This document shows positions 1 to 9,863 of a stretch of 64,000 bases of DNA, piece by piece. Within the stretch, counting starts at the first letter, position 1. Each line of letters opens with the position of its first letter. The notes under the pieces are model-generated. The model had not been told where the DNA came from. It did not search any database and worked only from the letters and a program-made list of their open reading frames with translations. Both the position numbers and the translations under genes were made by a program. The DNA comes from Arcobacter sp. CECT 8986 (GTDB taxonomy: Bacteria; Campylobacterota; Campylobacteria; Campylobacterales; Arcobacteraceae), in NCBI RefSeq assembly GCF_004116725.1, contig NZ_PDKG01000003.1:62001-126000 (forward strand), written 5' to 3'.

Positions 1-778
1 GTCTATACAATTCAAAACTTTTTAATAGTGAACTAAAAAATAAAATCTTTGTAAATATAATTTTATGTATAAAAAACTCAAATTTCAAATTTGTTTTATA
101 AAAAAACGTAATTATAAAAATAAGAGATAAAAAACTACTAAATATAAAAAATATATTATTTTCTAAAATATTTTTTAATGAAAAAAGTAGAGTTGTTGCA
201 ATATTTGCATTAATAGTATTTGAGTTTAATAAGCTCTCAAAAGTTGGCAATACAAAGTAAAAAATACAAAAAAATGAGAAAAATAGAGTAATTAATAATA
301 CAAAAGGATAAGAAAAAGCTTTTTTTAATTCATTTTTCATTTGTAATTCAAAAGCAAGTAACTTGACAAATGTATTTATAGCTATATTTATATTTCCCTT
401 TTTATTTATTAAGATAAAAAACTTTTTTATAGATTTATCAATAATATAATTTTCATATTTTATATTAAGACCTTTACCACTTTTGATTGAGTCTAATAAC
501 TCTTTACAAAAGCTTTTTAAAGTTAAATCTTTTCTATTTTTATACAATATTTCCAATGCTTCATTTATGTTAATATTAGCTTGTAACATCATATCTAGTT
601 CATAAAATAGTTGGTATATTTGTTTATTTGTAATTTTCTTTTTTATAAAAGTTTTAAAACTACTTTTCTTATATATCTTTATACTATTTTTAGGAAGTTT
701 TTTAAGTTGTAAATCTTCTTCACTTATTACTTTTGATTGTAGTTTATTATCCTTTTGATAAACAACCTTATACTTCAT
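1..778 (-). CDS. GspF/PilC-like inner-membrane platform protein (3' end outside window)
   Basis: Reading from the ATG at 778 leftwards, the frame stays open to base 1, so about 259 residues are visible and the C-terminus is missing. The N-terminal half is Lys-rich and soluble, followed by a long hydrophobic segment (around residues 160-180) and another near 205-225. This matches the GspF/PilC family, which forms the inner-membrane base on which the secretion ATPase acts. It starts 11 bases inside the end of the GspE-like gene, so the two are translationally coupled. The family call rests on architecture and operon position more than on a signature motif. Confidence 0.75.
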   Translation of the reverse strand, partial: MKYKVVYQKDNKLQSKVISEEDLQLKKLPKNSIKIYKKSSFKTFIKKKITNKQIYQLFYELDMMLQANININEALEILYKNRKDLTLKSFCKELLDSIKSGKGLNIKYENYIIDKSIKKFFILINKKGNINIAINTFVKLLAFELQMKNELKKAFSYPFVLLITLFFSFFCIFYFVLPTFESLLNSNTINANIATTLLFSLKNILENNIFFIFSSFLSLIFIITFFYKTNLKFEFFIHKIIFTKILFFSSLLKSFELYR

Positions 779-2177
779 TTTCAAAACCTAAAACATTGTA
801 AACTTCTTCTAATGTTGTTAACTGTTTTTTTGATTTCAATTTCCCATCAAAATATATATCTTTATAATCATTTTGTTTTAAATACTCTTTATATTCTTCT
901 AATGTTGCATTTTTTGATATTAAAGAACTTATTTTATCATCAACTTCTAAAAACTCACAAAGAGATGTTCGTCCTTTGTATTTTGTATAATTGCATTTTT
1001 TGCAACCTTTAAAATTACAATGAGGACACAACTGCAAAACTAATCTTTGATAAAAAATATATTTTAAAGTTGAACTCAATAGAAAATTTTGAGGATTTAA
1101 ATCAACTAATCTATTAATTGCATTTAATGCAGAGTTTGAGTGAATAGTTGATAAAACCAAATGTCCAGTTAATGATGCTTGTATTGCTATTTGTAAAGAT
1201 AATGTATCTCTTATTTCACCAATAAAAATAATATCAGGGTCTTGTCTTAATATACTTTTTAAAACAGTTGAAAATCCAAGACCTATTTTTTCATTTATAT
1301 TTATTTGAGTTATATTTTCTAATTTATACTCAACTGGATCTTCAACAGTTATTATCTTTTTATTTTCTAAATCAAAGTTTTGCAACAATGAGTAAAGAGT
1401 TGTAGTTTTTCCACTTCCTGTTGGTCCACAAACTAAGATTAGTCCTTGTGTTAAGTTTTTTAAATTATCTAACTTTTTATGTATGTGAGAAGAAAATCCT
1501 AAGTCATTTAAAGACTTTTTATCTTCACTATTTTCCAAAATTCTAAATACAATTGATTCACCCGATATTGTTGGCATTATTGATATTCTAAAATCATATT
1601 TTATATCATTTATATTTTGTGTTATTCTACTATCCAAAGATTTTCTATACTCTGTAATATCAAGGTTTGATTTTAGTTTTATAATTGAACTTAGAATCTT
1701 ATATAACTTTATATCAAAGTTAATTATATGCTTTAACTTCCCATCAATTCTAAATCTTATACTTAATAACTTATCATTTGTTTCAATATGAATATCACTA
1801 GAATTTTTCTCAACAGCAAACTCTAAAAGTAAAGAAAAAAACTCTTCTATATAACTTTGTTCAAAATCTTTTTGTTCTATACATTTTTTTGATAAATTAT
1901 ATAAATTTACTCTTTTATCAATATCACTCAAATAAAAAAGTAAATTTTGCTTTTTTATATTTATATACTTTATCAAATTAAAAAAACATTTTTTTGCAAA
2001 ATCTATATCCGAATCATTGCAAATTGCACAATATGAATAAATATCATCTTCATATAATGGTAGTACGAGCTTTTGTTCTAAAGCACTTATATCATACTTT
2101 TTTATTAGATTATAATCAATTATATAGTTTGTAAGTTTTTCCATAATTCTCCTATTTATCCCAAGTTTTTTGTGCAA
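768..2177 (-). CDS. GspE/PilB-family secretion ATPase
   Basis: A 469-residue cytoplasmic ATPase that powers type II secretion or type IV pilus assembly. Visible motifs are Walker A GPTGSGKTTT (about residue 253), Walker B IIFIGEIRD, the His-box region TGHLVLSTIHSNSA, and a four-cysteine zinc site CPHCNFKGCKKCNY near residue 385. It is shorter than typical PilB (about 560 residues) and lacks most of the N-terminal N1 domain. It lies in an operon with GspL-, GspM- and GspF-like genes, overlapping neighbours on both sides. GspE and PilB cannot be separated from this sequence alone. Confidence 0.92.
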   Translation of the reverse strand: MHKKLGINRRIMEKLTNYIIDYNLIKKYDISALEQKLVLPLYEDDIYSYCAICNDSDIDFAKKCFFNLIKYINIKKQNLLFYLSDIDKRVNLYNLSKKCIEQKDFEQSYIEEFFSLLLEFAVEKNSSDIHIETNDKLLSIRFRIDGKLKHIINFDIKLYKILSSIIKLKSNLDITEYRKSLDSRITQNINDIKYDFRISIMPTISGESIVFRILENSEDKKSLNDLGFSSHIHKKLDNLKNLTQGLILVCGPTGSGKTTTLYSLLQNFDLENKKIITVEDPVEYKLENITQININEKIGLGFSTVLKSILRQDPDIIFIGEIRDTLSLQIAIQASLTGHLVLSTIHSNSALNAINRLVDLNPQNFLLSSTLKYIFYQRLVLQLCPHCNFKGCKKCNYTKYKGRTSLCEFLEVDDKISSLISKNATLEEYKEYLKQNDYKDIYFDGKLKSKKQLTTLEEVYNVLGFENEV

Positions 2178-2703
2178 AGAAATGATTAAAAACTATTGCA
2201 TTTGTTTTGTTTATTTCAATATCTTTTTTCTTTGATAAAAAAGCTAATTTAGAGTTAAAATTTTTTATGTTTGATTTTTTATATTCTTGATTTGTTGAGA
2301 TTGTTAAATATAAAGTAAGATTATCATCATTTACAATATTCAATTCTTCTATATTTATAAAACTATCATAACTTTCTATATGATATAAAAGTTTCAATAA
2401 TTTTTCTTGAGTTGAAACTACTTGAAGAGTTATTTCTTCACTCTCTTTTAGTAAGTTTTTTACTAAAATATGATTATCTTCACAATATTTACTAAAATCT
2501 TTTAATGTATTTAAACTATCATAATCAAGGCTTTTATAAATTATCTTATCTTTTATATTTTTTAAACTATTTTGTGTAGAAAAAAATAAAATATAAATAA
2601 AAAGTACCAATAAAATAGGAAGCAAAAATAATTTTATTTTTTCTAACTTTGTTAGATTTTCTATTCTTTTTTCATATTTTATCAATAGTGCATATAAGCT
2701 CAT
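2152..2703 (-). CDS. GspM/PilO-like inner-membrane protein
   Basis: A 183-residue protein with a short cytoplasmic N-terminus, one membrane helix (about residues 25-45) and a periplasmic domain with a coiled-coil start. This is the layout of GspM/PilO, which links the cytoplasmic ATPase complex to the periplasm. It overlaps the upstream GspL-like gene by 32 bases and the downstream ATPase gene by 26 bases. Sequence similarity to known GspM is not recognisable by eye; the call follows topology and operon position. Confidence 0.6.
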   Translation of the reverse strand: MSLYALLIKYEKRIENLTKLEKIKLFLLPILLVLFIYILFFSTQNSLKNIKDKIIYKSLDYDSLNTLKDFSKYCEDNHILVKNLLKESEEITLQVVSTQEKLLKLLYHIESYDSFINIEELNIVNDDNLTLYLTISTNQEYKKSNIKNFNSKLAFLSKKKDIEINKTNAIVFNHFFAQKTWDK

Positions 2704-3487
2704 TTTTTTGCCTTTGTTTATTATATGTAAGAGATTTTACATCTACTTCATAAACTTTTGAATCTAAAAAATTATGAATTTTGTCTATATTTTTAGAAGA
2801 TAAAAATAGTGTATATTTATTATTTTCAAAAGAGACTTCATCTAATAGTAAGTCATATGTATTAGTAAGTTTTACGATGTTTATTAAATCAAGTACTTTA
2901 TATTCATAAGAAGCAAAATGTTTGATATTTTTATTTACTGGTTTTACTTTTTCATTTTTATTAAAATATATAAATAGAAGAAGAGTAAATAGACAAAAAA
3001 GTGATAATAAAAAAAAACTTCTAAGATAAGAAAAGCTATAAGGCTTTATTATATTTTTGTACTCTATTTTGGGATTTATATTTTGTATTGCATTTAGTTT
3101 AATGATATTTTTTATATTTATTTTTAGTTTATTAGATATTAGTTGTCTTATTTCATCAAGACTCAAAGAGTAATTTATATTAAAAAAATAGTAAAACTTA
3201 GAATCTTTATAAACAAAAATATATGATTTATAACTAAAGACTACAAGCTTATCATTACTATTACTTAATAAATTTAGACAAGGTAAACTATCTAAATAAA
3301 GTATTATTTGATATATTTTTAATTCTTCTATGTAGTTATATAAAATATTGTATTTTTTATAGTCACTAACTTTAGCAACTTCTAAAGATGTAAAAATAAA
3401 TCTTTTTATATTTTTACTATTTATCTTCTCTTCAACATCAATATTTAATACAAAAAATTCAATTTTATCTATGCAAAACTTTTCCAT
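2672..3487 (-). CDS. GspL/PilN-like assembly protein
   Basis: A 271-residue protein with a cytoplasmic N-terminal domain of about 150 residues, one membrane helix (FFLLSLFCLFTLLLFIYF, about 155-172) and a small C-terminal periplasmic domain. This is the GspL arrangement (actin-like cytoplasmic domain, helix, ferredoxin-like domain), though no actin-fold motif is obvious. It is the first gene of the secretion operon in this window and overlaps the GspM-like gene. In GspL the cytoplasmic part recruits GspE, which fits the ATPase two genes downstream. Confidence 0.55.
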   Translation of the reverse strand: MEKFCIDKIEFFVLNIDVEEKINSKNIKRFIFTSLEVAKVSDYKKYNILYNYIEELKIYQIILYLDSLPCLNLLSNSNDKLVVFSYKSYIFVYKDSKFYYFFNINYSLSLDEIRQLISNKLKINIKNIIKLNAIQNINPKIEYKNIIKPYSFSYLRSFFLLSLFCLFTLLLFIYFNKNEKVKPVNKNIKHFASYEYKVLDLINIVKLTNTYDLLLDEVSFENNKYTLFLSSKNIDKIHNFLDSKVYEVDVKSLTYNKQRQKNELICTIDKI

Positions 3488-3523
3488 AAAAAAAGTCTAG
3501 CATAAAATAATTAAAATAATTAT

Positions 3524-4900
3524 TTATTTAATAACGCTATTTAAAAATCTTTGCCTTGCAAATTTATGTTCTACTATTGGTTTTGAATAATTTTCTATTT
3601 CATTATTAAATAAAAAGTTTTCATCATGTAAATTTTTTGCTTTTATATCTTTCAAAAAAGGAAGATGTTTTTTTATATAAATTGCATCTTTATCAAACTT
3701 TTTACTTTGAGAATATGGATTAAAAATTCTGAAATATGGTTGAGCATCTATTCCTGTACTTGAACTCCATTGCCAAGAAAGAATATTTGAAGCAGCATCA
3801 TAATCCATCAAATATTTTGCAAAAAACTGCTCACCTTTTTGCCAAGGAAGAAGCAAATGTTTACAAAAAAAAGATGCTACTATCATTCTTACACGATTAT
3901 GCATATTTCCAGTTGTAATAAGCTCAGTTATTCCTGCATCAACTATTGGAATTCCTGTATTTGCAGTTATAAAACTATTATAATAATTTTCATTAAACTC
4001 GTAGTTTATACATTTTCTAAAATCTTTTGTATGCAAAGTTGGAAAATGATAAAGTAAATAAGCATAATAATCACGAAATACCAACTGTCTAAAAAATCCT
4101 TCTGTCTCAAAACCTGATTTTTTAAGTTTTATTAACTCTCGTAAAACTTCTCTAATACTAATAGTTCCAAATCTTAAATCAACACTCAAATTTGAAGTTG
4201 CTTGCTCATATACATAATCTCTTTTTTCAATATATGAACTTATTTTCTCTTTTAGTCTTGCTAATTTTACTTTTGAATCTTCATAAACAATACTATTTTT
4301 TTCAAAATTTATAGATGTTATATCAAAAGGTTTTAATACAATAGTTTGATTTTTTAGTTCATAAATTTTATCTATATCTTTAAAATTACTTAACGTTGAA
4401 TTTGAGAACTCATACTTTAAAGCATGCTCTTTTGTATATAAATTTTTTGCTAGTTTATAATAAGGTGCAAATACTACATAAGCACTATTATCTGATTTTA
4501 ATACTTCATTTGGCTCATAAATATAACAATCATTTAATCTATGTAAAGTAAGTAGCTCTTCTACTTTCTTATCTCTTGCAAGTGCATATTTATCATAATC
4601 TACACTTGCATAAGCTTCTTCATATCCTAAGCTTTTCAAATATACAAATACATCAACTACCTCAGCATAAAATACAACTAAATCCAAGCCTATTTTTTGC
4701 AAAGATTGTTTTAGTTTTTCTATTTGTTTAAAGATAAAATCAACTCTTTTATCATCTTTTTGCAGTAAATTTAAAATTGATTTATCAAAAATAAATATTG
4801 GTAGAACCTCTTTTGCTTTTATAGATAAAAGCATAGAATCTTCTACTCGTAAGTCTCTTCTAAACCAAAGTATACTCTTTTTATTTTCCACTTTTAACAT
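3524..4900 (-). CDS. phrB: Deoxyribodipyrimidine photolyase
   Basis: A light-dependent repair enzyme that splits cyclobutane pyrimidine dimers, using FAD and an antenna chromophore. The N-terminus has WFRRDLRVED. The C-terminal FAD region has WQKGEQFFAKYLMDYDAASN followed by WQWSSSTG and PYFRIFNPYSQS, as in class I CPD photolyases. The length (458 residues) is normal. I use the ATG at 4900; a GTG lies one codon upstream. It overlaps the end of the DUF523/DUF1722 gene by about 20 bases, the same pairing as ybgA-phr in E. coli. Confidence 0.95.
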   Translation of the reverse strand: MLKVENKKSILWFRRDLRVEDSMLLSIKAKEVLPIFIFDKSILNLLQKDDKRVDFIFKQIEKLKQSLQKIGLDLVVFYAEVVDVFVYLKSLGYEEAYASVDYDKYALARDKKVEELLTLHRLNDCYIYEPNEVLKSDNSAYVVFAPYYKLAKNLYTKEHALKYEFSNSTLSNFKDIDKIYELKNQTIVLKPFDITSINFEKNSIVYEDSKVKLARLKEKISSYIEKRDYVYEQATSNLSVDLRFGTISIREVLRELIKLKKSGFETEGFFRQLVFRDYYAYLLYHFPTLHTKDFRKCINYEFNENYYNSFITANTGIPIVDAGITELITTGNMHNRVRMIVASFFCKHLLLPWQKGEQFFAKYLMDYDAASNILSWQWSSSTGIDAQPYFRIFNPYSQSKKFDKDAIYIKKHLPFLKDIKAKNLHDENFLFNNEIENYSKPIVEHKFARQRFLNSVIK

Positions 4901-5822
4901 CACTTCTTAAAGCAAGTTCATCAGGATATGGATGTAGAAATTTTTGTTTTAATAAAAACTCTTTATTATATTTAACACTTAGAATTTTAATAAGTGCTAT
5001 TACAGTTATCAAAGGAATTATTTTCTCTTTGTACTGTTTTATAAGTTCTTGTAGTTCTTGTTTTTCTAAAGTAGTTAACTCTTTTTTAAAAAAACCTGCC
5101 ATATGTTCTAAAACATTTACAGTTTTGCTAATTTTACTTTTCGTATCAATAGCTTGAATAAAAAGCTCACTATAACTTTTAACTACTTCTTCTAAAGGTT
5201 TATGTTCATGGTTTGCTACTATTTTACCAAGTTCTCTGTATAGTGTCTCATTTTTTGAGTGAAGTAAATATTTATATGAAGTATGAAACTCAACTATATC
5301 ATTAAACTTTGATATATTCTCTTCAAGTTTTTTCATATCATCATATGCAAATATTTGCATTATAAAGTTCTCTCTTAACCAAGGGTCATTTAATCTAGCT
5401 TCCTCTTCTATTGCTATATACTTAAATTGCTCTTTACACATAGCAGCAAAAACACCATCTTTTTTACCTTGAGGCATTCCATTTTCATAATACTTTGTAC
5501 TTCCAAAACCGCAGCTTGGAGATTTTGCTTTTAGGATTATTCCACAAATTGGTTGTTTTTTTATGTTTTCTATCTCTTTTCTTGAAGCATCAAAAACTTT
5601 AGTAGTTACATCTTCTTTAGAAAAAACAGTAGTAAGTTTCAATTCATCATCATTTACTATTCTTATAGTCTCCCTTGGTGTTCCTAAAGCTAAATGCTCT
5701 GGACAGAAAGATGTAAATTGTGCATATTTAGATAAAGTATTTAATATAAACTTATTTGTTTGATTTGTTCCATCATATCGAACATTATTTCCCAAAAGAC
5801 AACTAGATATAGCCAATAACAT
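4881..5822 (-). CDS. YbgA-like protein (DUF523 plus DUF1722)
   Basis: A 313-residue two-domain protein. The first half is DUF523-like, with ISSCLLGNNVRYDG at the N-terminus and SPSCG near residue 100; its cysteines could bind metal. The second half is a helical DUF1722 (YbgA) domain from about residue 190. The start follows AAGGA at proper spacing. Its gene overlaps photolyase, a conserved pairing. The biochemical role is not established; a role in thiol or tRNA chemistry would be a guess. Confidence 0.85.
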   Translation of the reverse strand: MLLAISSCLLGNNVRYDGTNQTNKFILNTLSKYAQFTSFCPEHLALGTPRETIRIVNDDELKLTTVFSKEDVTTKVFDASRKEIENIKKQPICGIILKAKSPSCGFGSTKYYENGMPQGKKDGVFAAMCKEQFKYIAIEEEARLNDPWLRENFIMQIFAYDDMKKLEENISKFNDIVEFHTSYKYLLHSKNETLYRELGKIVANHEHKPLEEVVKSYSELFIQAIDTKSKISKTVNVLEHMAGFFKKELTTLEKQELQELIKQYKEKIIPLITVIALIKILSVKYNKEFLLKQKFLHPYPDELALRSDVKSGK

Positions 5823-5877
5823 AGAAAATCCTTATTTTTATTAAGATTATAACATTATAAAAAAACAATTAATATAA

Positions 5878-6660
5878 TTATATTGTCTTTTTATCTAATA
5901 CTTTATGATTTATTACTCCATTTCCTTTACCTAAATTTGGTGCTTTTAATATAGCTTCATATACATAATCTTTTGATATTCTTATTGCTTCTTTAAGATT
6001 ATGTCCTAGTGCAAGATTTGCAGCAATTGCTGAAGATAAAGTGCAACCTGTTCCATGAAGATTATTTGTTTCTAAATAATCAGTATGAAATGATTTTATC
6101 TCATTTTTTGTATATAAATAATCAATACAATATTTAACATCATTTATGATTTTTTTATGTTTTTTGACTAAAACATTTGTTTTTAACTCTCGTAGTTTAC
6201 TTAAATCATGTACCTCATCTTCATCATAATCAAACAACTGTTTTGCTTCATACATATTTGGTGTAATAACTTTTGCATATTGACAAAAATCTTTTAGTTC
6301 ATTTATTGCTTCTGTTTCTAAAAGTGGTGAACCTGCTTTTGAGACAAAAACTGGGTCTAAAACTATTGGAATATCCAAATTTTTAATAGTATCTTTTACA
6401 ACTGTTATAATCTCTTTATTAAATAACATTCCAACTTTTATAGCTTTTATATCAAAATCTTCAAGTATTGAAATAATTTGTGATTTTACAAATGAGGCAT
6501 CAACTTCATATATATCTTTTACTCCTGTTGTATTTTGTGCTGTTAACACTGTTATTACAGAAGTTCCAAATAGATTAAAAGCTTCAAATGTTTTCAAATC
6601 TGCTTGTATTCCTGCACCCCCACAAGAATCAGAACCGGCAATACTTAAGACTGCATCCAT
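5878..6660 (-). CDS. thiD: Hydroxymethylpyrimidine/phosphomethylpyrimidine kinase
   Basis: Phosphorylates HMP and HMP-phosphate to give HMP-diphosphate, the pyrimidine half of thiamine. The ribokinase-like fold is marked by [20 protein letters not shown] at the N-terminus, DPVFVSKAG in the middle and the anion-hole motif [17 protein letters not shown] near residue 200. Length of 260 residues is normal. It sits alone among unrelated genes on the same strand, 14 bases after the LytTR regulator gene's far end. Confidence 0.95.
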   Translation of the reverse strand: MDAVLSIAGSDSCGGAGIQADLKTFEAFNLFGTSVITVLTAQNTTGVKDIYEVDASFVKSQIISILEDFDIKAIKVGMLFNKEIITVVKDTIKNLDIPIVLDPVFVSKAGSPLLETEAINELKDFCQYAKVITPNMYEAKQLFDYDEDEVHDLSKLRELKTNVLVKKHKKIINDVKYCIDYLYTKNEIKSFHTDYLETNNLHGTGCTLSSAIAANLALGHNLKEAIRISKDYVYEAILKAPNLGKGNGVINHKVLDKKTI

Positions 6661-6674
6661 TTATATACTCCTTT

Positions 6675-7367
6675 TTATTTTTCTACAAACTCTCTAAATT
6701 TTTTTGCACCATCTTTACTTGATGTTACTGTATCTTTTATATTAACAAAGAAAAACTCTATTTTACTTTGTTCGTGTGTTTTCATACTTTTAATATAATC
6801 TAGATTTATTATATATGAACGATGAACTCTAAAAAAGTTAAAACCTTTTAATAACTCATCCATTTGAGAAATCTTTTTTGCATAATATGAAAAGCCATCT
6901 TTTGTTCTTAAGATAACTTCATTTAAATCAGCTTGAACATATACTATATCTTCTGGTTTTAATAAATATGCTTCATCTCCATTTTTAGTCAAAAATTTTA
7001 TTGATTTATTATCTACTGAGTATGAAGTTGCTCTTTTTATACTATTTTGTAATTCATCTTTTGTATATGGTTTTAGTAAATAATCAATTGCACCAACTTT
7101 AAATGCTTTTATAGCAAACTCTTCATATGCAGTTTGGAAGATGATAAAAGCTTTTGAGTTTTTAGAAAATATATCTTGTGCCAAATCCAAGCCATTTATA
7201 TCTGGCATATTAATATCTAGTATATAAATATCAAAACTATTTGATTCATCTAAAGAGTTAAACTCTTCAAGATTTGTAGCTACTTCATAATCATAGTTTA
7301 ATTCATCAAGAAATCTTGATAATCTTTTTAGTGCTAGTTCTTCATCATCCATTATTAATATTTTCAT
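6675..7367 (-). CDS. LytTR-family response regulator
   Basis: A 230-residue regulator with an N-terminal receiver domain (DDEE acidic pocket at 7-10, phosphoacceptor Asp in [11 protein letters not shown] near residue 53, Lys in LLKPYTKDE) and a C-terminal LytTR DNA-binding domain (from about 125; [15 protein letters not shown] is typical). It overlaps the 3' end of the sensor kinase gene by 23 bases, so the pair is co-translated. Targets are unknown; the overlapping desaturase gene upstream is one candidate. Confidence 0.93.
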   Translation of the reverse strand: MKILIMDDEELALKRLSRFLDELNYDYEVATNLEEFNSLDESNSFDIYILDINMPDINGLDLAQDIFSKNSKAFIIFQTAYEEFAIKAFKVGAIDYLLKPYTKDELQNSIKRATSYSVDNKSIKFLTKNGDEAYLLKPEDIVYVQADLNEVILRTKDGFSYYAKKISQMDELLKGFNFFRVHRSYIINLDYIKSMKTHEQSKIEFFFVNIKDTVTSSKDGAKKFREFVEK

Positions 7368-8367
7368 TACATTTTCCTATTGTTATTTTATATGTTGGTT
7401 CTGAGTTATCAACTAATTGTATTTCGCCATTACACAAAATTTCTAATCTCTCTTTTAAATTTGTAAGACCTATTCCAAACTTATCATTGATTATCTCTTT
7501 TCCATCATTTTTTACTAAGATTATTAACTTATCACTTTTTTTTGCTTCAATATAGATATTTAAAGATTTTTTACTTTTAGAAAATCCATGTTTTATAGCA
7601 TTTTCTACTAAAAGTTGTATCGAAAACTTTGGTATTTTATACTCATAAAACTCTTTATTTATATCTATATGTAAAATAATTTTATCAGAAAATCTTACAT
7701 TTTCTAAGTTTACATATCTTTTTAGATTATCAAGTTCATCTTTTAAAGAATTTAAAGCTTTTTCATTCATACTTTGTCTTAGAAATCTTGATAATTCCAT
7801 AAGATTATCTTCTGTTTTGTTTATATCTATATGAACTAACTCAACTAATGAGTTTAAACTATTAAATAAAAAGTGAGGATTTAGTTGTCTTTGAAGTGAT
7901 TTTAATCTACTATCTATTAAAAGTCTTTCACTATACTCTTTTTTATTGTTCATCTTTACAAACTGATATAAAAGTGTTGCAACAAAATATGTCAAAAACC
8001 CTATAAACAAAGCAAAAACAATATAATTTTGCTCAAATTTATCAATCAAATTTATATTAAATATTTTACATAAATAGTAAGTTGTCAATGTTCCTAAAAA
8101 ACCAGATAAATATGAGAATAATATTGCAAGAAATAGCCAATATTTCTTTGATAATTTTGGCAAAATATAGTTATTTAAATATGTGATAAATACCATTGAA
8201 AATATAAATATATCCAAACCTAATAAAAGTCCAAAAAATATAGCATTTACTACATTTTCACCTATTAGATAATAACTATATATAGATAATAAAGTAGAGA
8301 ATAACAATGCAATAATAAAGATAAAAAACCAATCTTTTAATCTTATTTGTAATTCTAAATGTCGCAT
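7345..8367 (-). CDS. LytS-type sensor histidine kinase
   Basis: A 340-residue kinase with about six N-terminal membrane helices and a cytoplasmic His_kinase domain, QLNPHFLFNSLNSLVELVHI, containing the phosphoacceptor His. The ATP-binding part has QLLVENAIKHGFSKS and FGIGLTNLKERLEILC. I choose the ATG at 8367, which has AAAGG seven bases upstream; an upstream in-frame ATG at 8412 lies deeper inside the preceding gene. The gene starts 13 bases before the end of the CrtI-like gene, so all three genes form one tight operon. Confidence 0.9.
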   Translation of the reverse strand: MRHLELQIRLKDWFFIFIIALLFSTLLSIYSYYLIGENVVNAIFFGLLLGLDIFIFSMVFITYLNNYILPKLSKKYWLFLAILFSYLSGFLGTLTTYYLCKIFNINLIDKFEQNYIVFALFIGFLTYFVATLLYQFVKMNNKKEYSERLLIDSRLKSLQRQLNPHFLFNSLNSLVELVHIDINKTEDNLMELSRFLRQSMNEKALNSLKDELDNLKRYVNLENVRFSDKIILHIDINKEFYEYKIPKFSIQLLVENAIKHGFSKSKKSLNIYIEAKKSDKLIILVKNDGKEIINDKFGIGLTNLKERLEILCNGEIQLVDNSEPTYKITIGKCNENINNG

Positions 8368-9758
8368 ATTAACCTTTGTAAGTTTCTCACACCCATCATA
8401 ACACCTGGCCAACCTTGTGCTGCAAATGTAGTATCACCTACATTATATAAGCCTTTTATTGGAGTATCATTTGAAGGAAGTTTAAATACATAATTATTAT
8501 GTTTTACTGCAATTCCACCTAAACTTGTTCTATTTATATATCTTTTAAAAGTCAAAGAAGTTGCTGCAAAACATTTTATAATCTCTTCTTCTTTTATATT
8601 TAAATGTTCACATACTATATTTTTTATTATATCCATTAACTCTTGTTTTTTCTCTTTTGTATTTTCATACCAATATTGATTTAAAGTATGTGTAGAAATA
8701 GTAATACTTCCTTTCATCTTCTCATCATCAGTAGCACCAACAGATACAAAAAGTGAATTAGATATTGTATTTTTTAGTTCTTTGTCTAATATGATTTGAT
8801 AGTGATGGTCTAGTTTTTGATTGGTATCTATTTTCATATAAACCATAAATGCAGAAATACCCAAATCAAGTTTTTTATATGAGTTTATATAATCTAATAT
8901 CTTTTTATCTTCAAATAAAGAAGCACTCTCAAACAAACTTGAATTTAATACTACATTTTTTGTCTGAATAGATGAGTTATTTGAGTGTACTATAAAACTA
9001 TCATCTTTTTTCTCTATTTTTTCAATAAATTGTGATTTTCTTACATCCTCTAATTTTTCTTCAATTGATTCAAAAATTGAACCCATTCCACCATAAATAT
9101 AGTAGTTATTTACAAACTGATAACCTAAAGCTAAAGCACAAGTCAGAAAATTAACTTCAGAAGTTTTTGTTTGAGCAACTATTAAAACTTGATTATCAAT
9201 ATAATTCATATACTCACCAGAAATGTCACCAAAATATTTTTTCAAAAACTTATCTGCTTTTTCAAATACAAAAGGATAAAAAGTTGTAAGAAGTGTTCTA
9301 AATGAATAGAGTGATTTTAGTTTTGAAAAGATATTTTTATTTGAATAGTAGTAGTCATTTATTTCAAAAAACTTCTTATTTATTTGTATTATTAAATTAT
9401 AAAATTCAATATTTTTAGGATGATAAAAACCATTGTTTATCTCTTGAATAAATGCATCAAAATCTCGTAATCTTCTAATCTTTTTATCTTTATATAATAC
9501 TGTCAAAGAAGAGTCTAATAACTTCTTTTTAAAATCAATATCGTAAGAAGTAAAAAAATCATACATAAACTTGCCTTCTTCATATCCAGCAAATGTAGTA
9601 GCACCTGTATTATAAAAGTATTTACCTCTTTTAAAAGTAGAAGAACATCCACCTAAATATGGTTCTTTTTCAAATAAAGTTATTTTGTATTTTTTATTTA
9701 AAAAAAGTGCACTAGATGAACCACCTATTCCACTTCCTATTACTACATAATCATTCAT
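8355..9758 (-). CDS. CrtI-like FAD-dependent desaturase/isomerase
   Basis: A 467-residue flavoprotein of the phytoene desaturase/prolycopene isomerase family. The N-terminal dinucleotide-binding motif is VVIGSGIGGSSSALFLNKKY, followed by LFEKEPYLGGCSST. The C-terminal FAD motif includes GLYNVGDTTFAAQGWPGVMMG. No phytoene synthase or other carotenoid gene is nearby, so the substrate is open; family members also act on retinoids and other polyenes. It is the first gene of an operon with an overlapping two-component pair. Confidence 0.8.
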   Translation of the reverse strand: MNDYVVIGSGIGGSSSALFLNKKYKITLFEKEPYLGGCSSTFKRGKYFYNTGATTFAGYEEGKFMYDFFTSYDIDFKKKLLDSSLTVLYKDKKIRRLRDFDAFIQEINNGFYHPKNIEFYNLIIQINKKFFEINDYYYSNKNIFSKLKSLYSFRTLLTTFYPFVFEKADKFLKKYFGDISGEYMNYIDNQVLIVAQTKTSEVNFLTCALALGYQFVNNYYIYGGMGSIFESIEEKLEDVRKSQFIEKIEKKDDSFIVHSNNSSIQTKNVVLNSSLFESASLFEDKKILDYINSYKKLDLGISAFMVYMKIDTNQKLDHHYQIILDKELKNTISNSLFVSVGATDDEKMKGSITISTHTLNQYWYENTKEKKQELMDIIKNIVCEHLNIKEEEIIKCFAATSLTFKRYINRTSLGGIAVKHNNYVFKLPSNDTPIKGLYNVGDTTFAAQGWPGVMMGVRNLQRLICDI

Positions 9759-9863
9759 AATATCTCTCCAATTATAGATATAATTGATTTTAAACTAATA
9801 ATTTGATTTATTGTAGATTGAATTTGTTAGTTGATATAGTTGAGTTCTTCTTAAACATTTAGT

